DNA from: an uncultured Lentisphaerota bacterium | Lineage (GTDB): Bacteria; Verrucomicrobiota; Lentisphaeria; Oligosphaerales; CAITYL01 | DNA length: 41,098 bases | Assembly: GCA_903894975.1 (NCBI GenBank) | Contig: CAITSE010000204.1 | Coordinates: 1 to 41,098 of the forward strand | Direction: 5' to 3' | The notes under the pieces: generated by a model | Told to the model about the DNA's origin: nothing | Database searches by the model: none | The model's input: only the letters and a program-made list of their open reading frames with translations | Shown: positions 14,095 to 22,411 of the stretch, piece after piece | Position numbering within the stretch: the stretch's first letter is position 1 | How the letters are laid out: every line of letters begins with the position of its first letter | Position numbers and translations under genes: made by a program

Positions 14095-16989
14095 ATGAAG
14101 CTTGTCATCGTCGAATCTCCCACCAAGGCCCGCACCATCACCCGCTTCCTCGGCGGCGGCGACATCACGGTGCTCGCCTCCATGGGGCACATCCGCGACC
14201 TTCCCCAGCGCTCTCTCGGCCTGGATCTGCAAAACAAGTTCGCCCCGGTCTACGAGCTGACCACTAACGGCAAGCGGGTCATCAAGGATCTGAAAGCCGC
14301 CGCCAAAAAAGCCGCCGACATCTATCTGGCGACAGATCCTGACCGCGAGGGGGAAGCCATCTCCTGGCATCTCCAGGAACTGCTCAAGGACGGCACCAAG
14401 GCCAAGTTCCACCGCGTCACCTTCCACGAAATCACCCGCGAAGCCATCGCCCACGCCTTCGAACAGCCCACGGAACTGGACGTGCACAAGGTCGACGCGC
14501 AGCAGGCCCGCCGCGTCCTCGACCGCATCGTCGGCTACCAGGTCAGCCCCATGCTCTGGCAGTCGGTCCAGAAAGGCACCAGCGCCGGCCGCGTCCAGTC
14601 CGTCGCCCTCCGCCTGATCTGCGAACGCCAGCGCGCCATCGACGGCTTCACCCCGGTGGAATTCTGGACGCTGGACGCCATCTTCCGCACCCTCCAGCCG
14701 GAGGCCAAGTTCAACGCGCGCCTGGTCCAGCTCGACGGCCGGAAACTGCCCTTTGACAGCAAGCAATCCCTCATTCCCGACGCTGCCACGGCCAACGCCC
14801 TGGCCGCCGAACTCGAGGCCGCCTCCGGCTTCCGCATCAGCCGCGTCGCCAGCACCCCGAAATTCCAGCGGGCGCCCCCGCCGTTCATCACCAGCACCCT
14901 ACAGCAGGCCGCCGGCACCAACCTCGGCCTCGGTTCCGGCCTGACCATGCGCCTGGCCCAGGAACTCTACGAAGGCGTCGAGATCGGCAGCGAAGGCCCC
15001 TCCGGTCTCATCACCTACATGCGTACCGACTCGGTCGAGGTCGCCCGCGAGGCGCAGGAGGCGGCCCGCCGCTTCGTCGCCGCCACCTTCGGACCCGAAT
15101 ACGTTCCCGAACGCCCCAACGTCTACCGCTCGCGCCAGTCCGCCCAGGGCGCCCATGAAGCCATCCGTCCCACCGACGTCAGCCGCACCCCGGACAGCCT
15201 GGCCAAGTTCCTCTCGCCCAATCAGCTCCGTCTTTACCGCCTGATCTGGACCCGCTTCGCCGCCAGCCAGATGGCCCCGGCCCGCCTCCTGGAAAACAGC
15301 ATCGAGGTCACCGCCGAAGGCGCCGCCCTCACCCACCAGTACCTCTTCCGCACCGCCGCCACCTCCATCGTCTTCCCGGGCTTCAAGAAGGTCTACAACT
15401 TCCGCGACACCGAAGTCATCGCCCCCAAGAACGGCGAACGCGCCGAAGACGAGGACGACGCCGACGAATCGCAGAACCGTGACCTGCCCGTCCTCCCCGA
15501 GGGTGCCCCCTGCTCCCTGGACGAACTGAAAAAGGCGCAGAAATTCACCGAGCCGCCCAAGCCCTACTCCGAAGCGACCCTGGTCAAGGAACTGGAACAG
15601 AATGGCATCGGCCGTCCCTCGACCTACGCCACCATCGTCGAGACCATCCAGGACCGCGAGTACGTCACCAAGGAAAAAGGCCGGCTCGCTCCCACCCCCC
15701 TGGGCTACAACGTCAACGATTTCCTCGTCGCCCGGCTCCCGGACCTGTTCCAGGTCGGCTTCACCGCGGAAATGGAAAGCAAGCTCGACCAGATCGAGGA
15801 AGGCAACGTCAACTGGAGCTCCATGCTCGAGGAATTCTACCGGCAGTTCCAGCAGTGGGGCGCCGGCGGCGGCGGCGACGCCATTCCGGCCAGCGCCCCG
15901 GGCAATGAAACCGTCCTGCGCTTCCTCGCCCTGTTCCCGGCGGACTTGGTCTGGAGCGAACCCGAAAAGCGCGGCCGCCGCACCTACGACGACCGCAAGT
16001 TCCACGAGTCCCTCAGCGAACAGGCCACCAGCGGCAAAGCCATCTCCGACAAGCAGTGGCAGGCCATTCTTTCCATGGCCGCCCGCTATGCCGATCGCCT
16101 CCCCGGTCTGCTCGACACCGCCCGCGAACTCGGCGTCGCCCCCCAGATCGAAGCCCTCATCACCCATCACCAGATCCCCGCGGCGGAACGGGCCGCCACC
16201 AAGGCCGCCTCCTACGCCCACCAGGCAGCCGACGTCGCCCCCCTTCTCGAAGCCATGGCCAAGGTCGCTTGGGAAGCTCCCGTCAAGCGCGGCCGCCGCA
16301 CCTACGACGACAAACGCTTCTACAAATCCCTCGCCCGCCAGGCTGACGAAGGCCAGGGCGGTTTCAGCGAACCCCAGATGGACGCCCTCCGCCGCCTCGC
16401 CGTCAAGTATCACTGCCAGATCCCGGGCTTTGCCGAACTCGCCGCCCGCTTCCAGATCCCCGTTGCCGCCGAACCCGGTGCCGAACCCGTCGCCGGCGCC
16501 GGCGCCGCCGCCACCGGTGAAGCCGGTGCCGCCGCATTCGCCGGCAAGGGTGTGCCGCAGATGCTGACGGAGGCGGAAAAAGCCAAGGCCGCCGCCCTCG
16601 TCGCCCTCCTGGACGAAGTCAAGGAATGGAAACCCGCCACCCAGCGCCGCGGCTGGACCTTCGATGACCGCAAGTTCGCCGATTCCCTTCGCGACCAATT
16701 CGCCAAGCGCCAGTACCTCTCGCCCAAGCAGCTCGACGCGCTCCTCGGCATCCTCCGCAATTACCAAGAACAGATCCCCGACCTGGCCGCGCGCCTCGCC
16801 CCCTTCGGCGTCTCCGCCGAAAAGCCGAAGCCGGAAGTGATCGACGCCAAGTGCCCGAAGTGCGGTGCCCAGATGCTCAAACGCACCGCCCGCGGTCGGA
16901 TCTTCTACGGCTGTTCCGCCTTCCCCAAGTGCCGCCACACCGCCAACACCCTCCCCGATGCCGGCGGCGCGCCGCCGGCAATGGCCTGA
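14095..16989 (+). CDS. topA: DNA topoisomerase I with triplicated C-terminal domain
   Basis: The 964-residue type IA topoisomerase relaxes negative supercoils. The Toprim domain opens with KLVIVESPTKA (E9 region) and holds the acidic triad in TDPDREGE (D81, D83, E85). The catalytic tyrosine is Y308 in LITYMRTDS. The core ends near residue 590 (WSSMLEEFYRQF). Instead of the usual set of zinc ribbons, three copies of an ~80-residue unit follow. Each has W..P..KRGRRTYDD-like and S.KQ..A..-like segments, at about 607-680, 714-790 and 835-905. A single four-cysteine ribbon ends the protein (CPKC at 920-923, then GCSAFPKC). I choose ATG 14095 over the ORF-track start because MKLVIVESPTKA is the family N-terminus. 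No clear ribosome-binding site is present. Confidence 0.95.
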   Translation: MKLVIVESPTKARTITRFLGGGDITVLASMGHIRDLPQRSLGLDLQNKFAPVYELTTNGKRVIKDLKAAAKKAADIYLATDPDREGEAISWHLQELLKDGTKAKFHRVTFHEITREAIAHAFEQPTELDVHKVDAQQARRVLDRIVGYQVSPMLWQSVQKGTSAGRVQSVALRLICERQRAIDGFTPVEFWTLDAIFRTLQPEAKFNARLVQLDGRKLPFDSKQSLIPDAATANALAAELEAASGFRISRVASTPKFQRAPPPFITSTLQQAAGTNLGLGSGLTMRLAQELYEGVEIGSEGPSGLITYMRTDSVEVAREAQEAARRFVAATFGPEYVPERPNVYRSRQSAQGAHEAIRPTDVSRTPDSLAKFLSPNQLRLYRLIWTRFAASQMAPARLLENSIEVTAEGAALTHQYLFRTAATSIVFPGFKKVYNFRDTEVIAPKNGERAEDEDDADESQNRDLPVLPEGAPCSLDELKKAQKFTEPPKPYSEATLVKELEQNGIGRPSTYATIVETIQDREYVTKEKGRLAPTPLGYNVNDFLVARLPDLFQVGFTAEMESKLDQIEEGNVNWSSMLEEFYRQFQQWGAGGGGDAIPASAPGNETVLRFLALFPADLVWSEPEKRGRRTYDDRKFHESLSEQATSGKAISDKQWQAILSMAARYADRLPGLLDTARELGVAPQIEALITHHQIPAAERAATKAASYAHQAADVAPLLEAMAKVAWEAPVKRGRRTYDDKRFYKSLARQADEGQGGFSEPQMDALRRLAVKYHCQIPGFAELAARFQIPVAAEPGAEPVAGAGAAATGEAGAAAFAGKGVPQMLTEAEKAKAAALVALLDEVKEWKPATQRRGWTFDDRKFADSLRDQFAKRQYLSPKQLDALLGILRNYQEQIPDLAARLAPFGVSAEKPKPEVIDAKCPKCGAQMLKRTARGRIFYGCSAFPKCRHTANTLPDAGGAPPAMA
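15913..16815 (+). repeat. three-copy domain repeat inside topA
   Basis: Units start near 15913, 16234 and 16597. Copies 1 and 2 share an exact 27-nt stretch (AAGCGCGGCCGCCGCACC...) at 15967-15993 and 16285-16311. Copy 3 is diverged (RRGWTFDDRKF). The linkers are Ala-rich, and one is almost pure Ala/Gly (near 16495-16545). The family is not known to me. The KQ..AL motif recalls small helical modules in DNA-processing proteins, so DNA binding is a guess. Confidence 0.75.
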
Positions 16990-17006
16990 CGGCCGTCCAG
17001 CAGGCT

Positions 17007-17097
17007 CGTGGTCTGTAGGCCTGTGGCTTGTGGGTCTGCGGGAAGGAGGGCGGGTGTCCACACCCGGCCAAACGGGCCGGCGGGCATCTTGCCCGCC
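17007..17097. repeat. CTGTGG words plus three consecutive hairpins after topA
   Basis: TGGTCTGTAGGCCTGTGG words at 17007-17040 are followed by three small perfect stems in a row. These are GGGTGT/ACACCC (17052-17065), CCGGCC/GGCCGG (17064-17080) and GGCGGGCA/TGCCCGCC (17079-17097). They lie downstream of topA and could include its terminator. The rest of the 346-bp gap, to 17335, holds no gene that I can support. Confidence 0.55.
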
Positions 17098-17335
17098 GAT
17101 TGACCTGGGATCGCCAAGTTGCACTCGGCACGCGTCTATCGCTCTCCGGCCCGGTGACGGCCAGGATTGTTGTCAAAGGGGCGGAATGATCCGGCCCCGC
17201 CTCAGCCCTGAAAGTGCGCGACATAAAACACTACCTTGTTTTCCCCGGCGGCGGCGCCTATGGTATATTTTCCCCAGCCACCCCGGACGACACTCTGCAA
17301 CCAACTGAATGACAATTTTCATCAGAGTAAAAAAC

Positions 17336-17836
17336 ATGAAATACGAGTTGCAGATCACATGCGATGACTACAAGGCGGCCATGCGGCTGCATGTGACGCC
17401 GCGGCGACGCTTCAAAATCGTCCTGTATCCCTTGCTCGCCTTCCTCGCGCTTGCCATTTTTTTTACGTTCAAAAACCTCCTGGCCGGAGAGGGGCGGGGA
17501 TTCTACATGCTGGCCGGCGGGGTTGCGTATTTATTTCTGCTTTTCGAGGTTCTGCTTCCGTATCGCTGGCGGAAAATCTACCGGCAGCAGAAGCTTCTCC
17601 AAAAATCGTTCCAGTACGAATTCACGGCGGACACCTTCCACACGTTTTCGGACTATGGGAATGCGACGCTGCCGTGGGACAAGTTCCACAAATGGCGGGA
17701 GGGCAAGAACGCTTTCCTGGTTTATCAGTCGGACAACCTGTTCCACCTGATCCCGAAGCGGATCTTCGAGAGCCCGGAGGCGCAGGCGCAACTCCGATCT
17801 TATCTGACGGCGAAAATCGGAAACCCGGTGACCTGA
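17336..17836 (+). CDS. YcxB-like membrane protein
   Basis: The 166-residue protein has a short N-terminal segment (KYELQITCDDYKAAM) and then two hydrophobic helices (about residues 27-50 and 57-80). A C-terminal cytosolic domain contains the 'F..Y....LPWDKFHKW.E.KNAFLVY' pattern seen in the YcxB family. The function of that family is not known. The ORF track starts nine codons earlier. I prefer ATG 17336 because GAG lies about 9 nt upstream and family members start with this sequence. The gene stands alone between topA and the toxin-antitoxin pair. Its composition is more AT-rich than its neighbours, which may mark a transferred patch. Confidence 0.65.
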   Translation: MKYELQITCDDYKAAMRLHVTPRRRFKIVLYPLLAFLALAIFFTFKNLLAGEGRGFYMLAGGVAYLFLLFEVLLPYRWRKIYRQQKLLQKSFQYEFTADTFHTFSDYGNATLPWDKFHKWREGKNAFLVYQSDNLFHLIPKRIFESPEAQAQLRSYLTAKIGNPVT

Positions 17837-17976
17837 CCCAACACGAGTTGCGCCAAAACCCCGGAGTCCGCACCTAGGCGGACTTGCAGAAGCGTCCCAA
17901 GGCGCGGGACTCCAACCTCCACCCAACCTCAGTTCCGTTCATGTTCCCCGTAGCGGAAGAAGGCGTACGCTCGTCC

Positions 17977-18005
17977 TTGACACAACCCACGATCTGCTGT
18001 AATTT
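17977..18005 (+). promoter_or_regulatory. putative sigma70 promoter of the toxin-antitoxin operon
   Basis: TTGACA at 17977-17982 is separated by exactly 17 nt from TAATTT at 18000-18005. The predicted transcript starts near 18012, 30 nt before the antitoxin ATG at 18042, with GGAG in between. Upstream, AGTCCGC/GCGGACT (17865-17884) forms a 7-bp stem that could end the previous gene. Confidence 0.6.
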
Positions 18006-18041
18006 GATAAGCAATGAATAAGTGGCAGTGGAGTCAATGAG

Positions 18042-18260
18042 ATGAATACGATATTAAATCTGGCAGAGATGAGCAAGGCCGAGAAAATCGGCGCGATGGA
18101 GTCGCTTTGGGCCGATCTCTGTCAAAACGAGAATGAAATCGATTCCCCGGCATGGCATGAGAACATTCTGCAAGACCGGAAGCGGCGGGTCAAAGCCGGC
18201 ACCGAGGCCATCTCGGATTGGCATGTTGCCAAGGCCATGATCCGTAAGGCCGCCCAATGA
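18042..18260 (+). CDS. Antitoxin of the addiction-module (PF09720-like) family
   Basis: The 72-residue protein resembles the short 'addiction module component' antitoxins: MSKAEKIGAMESLWADL, then SPAWHENILQDRKRRVKAG and DWHVAKAMIR. These usually bind and neutralise a RelE/ParE toxin and repress their own promoter. The stop codon overlaps the toxin start in the sequence ATGA at 18257-18260, the classic coupled arrangement. A good promoter lies just upstream. The next gene confirms the pairing. Confidence 0.85.
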   Translation: MNTILNLAEMSKAEKIGAMESLWADLCQNENEIDSPAWHENILQDRKRRVKAGTEAISDWHVAKAMIRKAAQ

Positions 18261-18592
18261 GAGTGCGGATTCTCGAGTCGGCTGCGCATGATTTGATCGG
18301 CGGCTCGCAGTTCTATGATCGTCAGGAGGCCGGCCTGGGGGAGTATTTCCTCGACTCTCTGTTCTCCGACATTGACAGCCTGCAACTCTACTCTGGCATA
18401 CACGCACGGCACTTCGGAACCTTCCATCGCCTGCTGTCAAAGCGATTCCCCTTTGCCGTGTATTACGAGTTTGAGCAGGACACCGCCATCGTCTATGCCG
18501 TTCTCGACTGCCGATGCGATCCAACTTGGATCAAGAATCAACTCGGCGGCAGGGCAAACAAAACGCTTGCGCCGGACGTGGACACCCGATAG
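18257..18592 (+). CDS. RelE/ParE-family toxin
   Basis: The 111-residue protein has the ParE/RelE layout: an N-terminal strand (VRILESAAHDL), two helices (GGSQFYDRQEAGLGEYFLDSLFSDID), and C-terminal strands (HRLLSKRFPFAVYYEFEQDTAIVYAVLDCRCDPTWI). Members inhibit either ribosome-bound mRNA or DNA gyrase, and sequence alone does not say which. The 'FPFAVYY' and 'VLDCRCDP.W' pattern is typical of the subgroup paired with PF09720 antitoxins. The length is normal and no frameshift is seen, so the pair is probably active. Confidence 0.85.
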   Translation: MRVRILESAAHDLIGGSQFYDRQEAGLGEYFLDSLFSDIDSLQLYSGIHARHFGTFHRLLSKRFPFAVYYEFEQDTAIVYAVLDCRCDPTWIKNQLGGRANKTLAPDVDTR

Positions 18593-18718
18593 CCTCCCAA
18601 ATCGATAAGACGGTGAAGACATGGGAGCTTATAACGACCTATTAATTGAAGCGGACCAGAGATCGCGCCATACCGTTGACCCGCCGTCCAAGGTCCCTTC
18701 CCTTTATGTTGGTTCCCC

Positions 18719-18757
18719 CCACAGACCACAGACCATAGGCCCACCAGCCACAGACCA
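18719..18757. repeat. CCACAGA-word repeat upstream of the thioesterase
   Basis: CCACAGACCACAGACC, then CCACCAGCCACAGACC, is the complement of the CTGTGG words at 3848, 8217 and 17007. It ends 12 bp before the thioesterase start. The 177-bp gap after the toxin gene holds nothing else that I recognise. Confidence 0.6.
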
Positions 18758-18769
18758 TTCCCCAAAAAA

Positions 18770-19180
18770 ATGCCCGAAACCGACCACACCTGCATCTGCT
18801 GCGGCCGCGACAATCCCATCGGCCTCAAGCTGACCTTCACCTTTCCCACGCCGGACCAGGCCCGGACGGAAGTGGTTCTGCCCGCCCATTTCTGCGGCTG
18901 GAAAAGCCTGGTCCACGGCGGCGTCCTGGCTATGCTCCTGGACGAGGTCATGGCCAAGGCCTGCATCCAGGCCGGGTTCACCGCGGTCACCGCCGAGATC
19001 ACCGTGCGCTACCTCAAACCGGCGCACGTGAACACCCGCCTGACCGTGACCGGCACCATCACCGCCCGCAAACGCCGCATCCTCCATACCTCCGGCGAAA
19101 TCACCACCCCCGACGGCCAACGCCTCGCCACCGCCACGGCCGTATTCGTCGCCCAAACCATGCCGGCCATAACTCCATAG
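18770..19180 (+). CDS. PaaI-like hotdog-fold thioesterase
   Basis: The 136-residue single hotdog domain has the PaaI-type N-terminus C..CG..NP.GL (C8, C11) and the substrate-loop motif HGG (H49-G51) in SLVHGGVLAMLLDEVMA, with the presumed catalytic acid D58 or E59 in the following helix. Such enzymes hydrolyse acyl- or aryl-CoA thioesters in the cytoplasm, and the substrate is unknown. No clear ribosome-binding site precedes ATG 18770, and the next 12 bases upstream are A/C-rich. It has no clear operon partner: the next gene is 204 bp downstream. Confidence 0.86.
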   Translation: MPETDHTCICCGRDNPIGLKLTFTFPTPDQARTEVVLPAHFCGWKSLVHGGVLAMLLDEVMAKACIQAGFTAVTAEITVRYLKPAHVNTRLTVTGTITARKRRILHTSGEITTPDGQRLATATAVFVAQTMPAITP

Positions 19181-19384
19181 GCAGTCAAACGTTGAGAGTC
19201 TCCCCTCCCCCTGCGCTTTTCCGCAATCCGGCAGGCGGTATCCATCCCATGGCGTAAGGTGTTTGTCGCGGTTTTTTCCACGGACTGCTACGTTACAGCA
19301 CAAGACGCCGGAAGGAAAGACTCCCGTCCGGAATTTCCGCATCCATGGCGCTATCACGAGGATCGTGACAAACAGGAACCTTCC

Positions 19385-20167
19385 ATGCAAATCGGCATTT
19401 GTACCAGCGTTGACCAGGCCGCGACACTCCGCGAGGTTGGGGTGGACTTCATCGAGGAAAACGTCGGCGGCCTGCTCTGCCCGCTGCAACCGGAAGAGAG
19501 CTTCGCGCCGAACCTGATCCGCGTCCAGGCATCGCCCCTGCCGGTGCTCACGGCCAACTGTTTTCTGCCGGGAACCCTGAAATGCACCGGCCCGGCCGTG
19601 GATGTGGACGCCATCGCGGCTTTTGCCGAAACCACCTTCCGCCGCGCCGCCCTGGCCGGCCTGAAAAATATCGTCTTCGGCAGCGGCGGCGCGCGCCAGG
19701 TGCCGGAAGGGTTTTCCCGGGAAACCGCGTTTGTGCAGTTTGTGGCCGTGCTGAAACGGCTCGGCCCCATCGCGGGGGAGCACGGCATCCGGATCGTTGT
19801 CGAACCGCTCTGCCGCGGCGACTGCAATTTCCTCAACACCCTGGACGAGGGACTGGCCGCCGTGAAAGCCTGCAACCACCCCCAGGTCGGGCTGCTGGCG
19901 GACATCTACCACATGACCCGGAACGGCGAGACCCCCGACGCCATCACCCGCTGCGGCAGCCTGCTCTGGTATATGCACATCGCGGAAAACGCCAAGCGCA
20001 CCGCCCCGGGCGTGGCCGGCGATGACTTCCGGCCCTTCCTCCGTGCCCTGCGGCAGACGGGATACGATTACGTCATCTCCCTGGAATGCTCGGACTTCCA
20101 CATGCCGGGAGATGCCCCCGCCGCCGTTCGCGAACTTCGTCGGCAACTCGCCGATGTCGGGTATTGA
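19385..20167 (+). CDS. Sugar phosphate isomerase/epimerase-like TIM-barrel protein
   Basis: The 260-residue protein has the xylose-isomerase-like TIM barrel (AP_endonuc_2 family). Candidate metal ligands are E140 (VVEPLCRGDCNF), D173 and H176 (LADIYHM), H198 (MHIAEN) and E234 (ISLECSDF). This pattern matches D-tagatose/D-psicose 3-epimerase-like and inosose-type proteins. The substrate is unknown. The ORF track starts 42 codons earlier. I choose ATG 19385 because AGGAACC precedes it and the first beta strand (QIGIC) starts there. It may be part of carbohydrate catabolism, given the other saccharide genes nearby. Confidence 0.85.
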   Translation: MQIGICTSVDQAATLREVGVDFIEENVGGLLCPLQPEESFAPNLIRVQASPLPVLTANCFLPGTLKCTGPAVDVDAIAAFAETTFRRAALAGLKNIVFGSGGARQVPEGFSRETAFVQFVAVLKRLGPIAGEHGIRIVVEPLCRGDCNFLNTLDEGLAAVKACNHPQVGLLADIYHMTRNGETPDAITRCGSLLWYMHIAENAKRTAPGVAGDDFRPFLRALRQTGYDYVISLECSDFHMPGDAPAAVRELRRQLADVGY

Positions 20168-20257
20168 CACTTCCCCATCGCGATCTGAAGATGCCTGCAT
20201 CCGGGAGTCCCGGCGGCCCCCACCCGCTTTGCGCCTCCGTGCCTTCTGTTCAACCGC

Positions 20258-22342
20258 TCACTCATCCATCCCGGGGTCGGTGGAGAAAAGCTGGCGGCGG
20301 CAGGGCGGGAGGGATTCGAGGAACGCCTTGCCGTAGCTGGTGGTCCGGATGCGGTGATCCAGGATCACGACAATGCCGCGGTCGGTCCGGCTGCGGATGA
20401 GCCGGCCGAAGCCCTGGCGCAGTTTAAGGATGGCCTCCGGCAGGGAATATTCCCAGAACGGTCGCCCGCCGCGGCGTTCGATCAGTTCGTGGCGCGCCTG
20501 GACCAGGGGATGGTCCGGCACCTGGAACGGCAGACGGACCAGGATAACGTTGACCAAGGCGTCGCCGGGCACGTCCACGCCGGTCCAGAAACTGTCGGTG
20601 CCGAAGAGGACGCTCTTGGGCGTGGAGCGGAAATTTTCCAGGAGTTTCGTCCGCGGCAACCCCTCGCCCTGCATGAGCAGTTTCAGGCCGGACTCCTGGA
20701 AGAACTCGGCCAGACTCGCGCCCAGATCCTGCATCATGCGATAGCTGGTGAACAGGACAAAGGCGTGCCCCTGGGTCATGAGAAGGAAGCGCTTGATCTG
20801 ACCGGCGGCGGCGTCCAGAAATTCGGCCGAGTTCGGAGCCGGCATGTCCATGGGCAGCCAGAGCGTGACCTGGCTGGGGAAGTCGAACGGCGAGTCGAGC
20901 ATGACTGCCGCCGCGTCATCCGCGCCGATCCGCCGTTGGAAATAGGCGAGCGAATTGCGCACGGCCAGCGTGGCGCTGGTGAGCACCACGGGGAAGTCCT
21001 GGTTGAACAGACAAGCCTTCAGCAACGGCCCGACCTCGACCGGTGCCGCGACCAGGGCCAAGCTGCGGCCGCGGGAGCCCTGGCGCTCCGTCCAATAGAC
21101 ATGGTCCGCCAGGGTCATGTTGCAGAATTGGTGGAAGCCTTCGCGATATTCTTCGATCTGGTTCTGCACCGCGCGCATTTCCTGAGCCCGGGCCGGATCG
21201 GTGTCCGCCTTGGCGACGCGGGCCACGGCTTCGGCGGCGCGCTCCAGCGGTTCCGCCAGCAGGTCGGGGATGACGCCGGCCTCGACATAGCGCCGGGGAT
21301 TGCTCTGCGGCGCCTCGTCGAGCCAGGTAAAAATCAGGCGGTACACCCGTTCGGCGTGTTCAGCGGCGCGGACCACGGCGTCACGGGCCTCGTGCAGCTT
21401 TGGATCCGCCAGAAGGCCGCGGTGGCGTTCGGGATTATAAAGACGGAACAGGCTCTTACGCAGGCCATAAGATGTCAGGTGCAACCCCAAATGCATGGCC
21501 GCGGTGTCTTCGACCGTGTGTGCTTCATCCAGCACCACAGCGGCGTAGCGCGGCAGGATGCCGGCGTCAGGATCTCCGGCGGCCCGGCGCATGCCAAGAT
21601 CGCTAAAAAACAGCGCGTGATTGGCCACGATCAGATCGGCGGTCAACAGTTTGCGGCGGGCCTTGAACAGGAAGCACGCCTGATAGTGCGGGCAGTTCTG
21701 GGCCAGGCAATTGCCGGGCTCGCAACAGACCGTCTCCCAGACGGCGTGCGGCACCTCGTAGGTCAGATCGCTGCGGGAGCCGCCGGCCGTGGTTTCCGCC
21801 CAGGGCCGGAGTTTTTCCAGGTCGGGAAGCAACTCTTCGGAAGGCAGATACAGATTCGCTTCCCCGCCGAGCACGGCGTTGAGCCGGCGCAGGCAGAGGT
21901 AGTTGGCCCGCCCCTTGGCCAGAGCCGTGCGGAAAGGCACGCCCAGAAGCTTGGCCAGCAGCGGCGCATCCTTGTCCAGGATCTGTTCCTGGAGGCTGAT
22001 GGTGTGGGTGCTGACCACCACCGGTTTCTTCGCGGCCAGGGCGAAGAGGATGGCGGGCACCAGATAGGCGAAGGTCTTGCCCACGCCGGTCGGCGCTTCC
22101 ACGCAGAGATGAGCGCCGCCCTCAAACGCCTGGGCCACATGCAGGGCCATGGCGGCCTGCTGTGGCCGCGGTTCGTAAGGCCGGCCGCCGTGCCGTTCCG
22201 CCTCCCGCAGCGGCGAACCCTCGCCGAAAAATTCGGCCGTCGCCCGCGAAATCGCCGGGGTCACGGCGACCGGCGCGGGGCCGGTCGCTTCCGCGTCCGG
22301 GAGCACCTCGTCCGCCGCTTGGATGTCTGGCCATTCGATCAT
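20258..22342 (-). CDS. dinG: DinG/YoaA-type ATP-dependent Fe-S DNA helicase
   Basis: The 694-residue XPD-like superfamily 2 helicase unwinds 5'-tailed DNA, probably clearing R-loops or damage intermediates. Walker A is APTGVGKT at 83-90 and the DEAH box is at 272-275. Motif VI is QGFGRLIRSRTDRG near the end. The 4Fe-4S cysteines can be placed at C150 (RANYLC), C212, C217 and C223, whose 5- and 6-residue spacing equals that of E. coli DinG. An extra pair, C206-C207, is present. The start ATG 22342 has only a weak ribosome-binding site. The next gene upstream on the same strand, the O-antigen-ligase-like protein, ends 70 bp away. Confidence 0.93.
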   Translation of the reverse strand: MIEWPDIQAADEVLPDAEATGPAPVAVTPAISRATAEFFGEGSPLREAERHGGRPYEPRPQQAAMALHVAQAFEGGAHLCVEAPTGVGKTFAYLVPAILFALAAKKPVVVSTHTISLQEQILDKDAPLLAKLLGVPFRTALAKGRANYLCLRRLNAVLGGEANLYLPSEELLPDLEKLRPWAETTAGGSRSDLTYEVPHAVWETVCCEPGNCLAQNCPHYQACFLFKARRKLLTADLIVANHALFFSDLGMRRAAGDPDAGILPRYAAVVLDEAHTVEDTAAMHLGLHLTSYGLRKSLFRLYNPERHRGLLADPKLHEARDAVVRAAEHAERVYRLIFTWLDEAPQSNPRRYVEAGVIPDLLAEPLERAAEAVARVAKADTDPARAQEMRAVQNQIEEYREGFHQFCNMTLADHVYWTERQGSRGRSLALVAAPVEVGPLLKACLFNQDFPVVLTSATLAVRNSLAYFQRRIGADDAAAVMLDSPFDFPSQVTLWLPMDMPAPNSAEFLDAAAGQIKRFLLMTQGHAFVLFTSYRMMQDLGASLAEFFQESGLKLLMQGEGLPRTKLLENFRSTPKSVLFGTDSFWTGVDVPGDALVNVILVRLPFQVPDHPLVQARHELIERRGGRPFWEYSLPEAILKLRQGFGRLIRSRTDRGIVVILDHRIRTTSYGKAFLESLPPCRRQLFSTDPGMDE

Positions 22343-22411
22343 GGGAAATCACAGGCGTCCCGGAGGGGCGTCCATGGCTGTTTTTTATCAGTCAAATGTA
22401 GGGGGGCGGGA

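Noticed and set aside
12694-17124. minus-strand ORFs of 690 and 741 aa opposite the GH2-like gene and topA
   Set aside because: They are low-complexity Gly/Ala/Val/Asp-rich shadows of well-supported genes.
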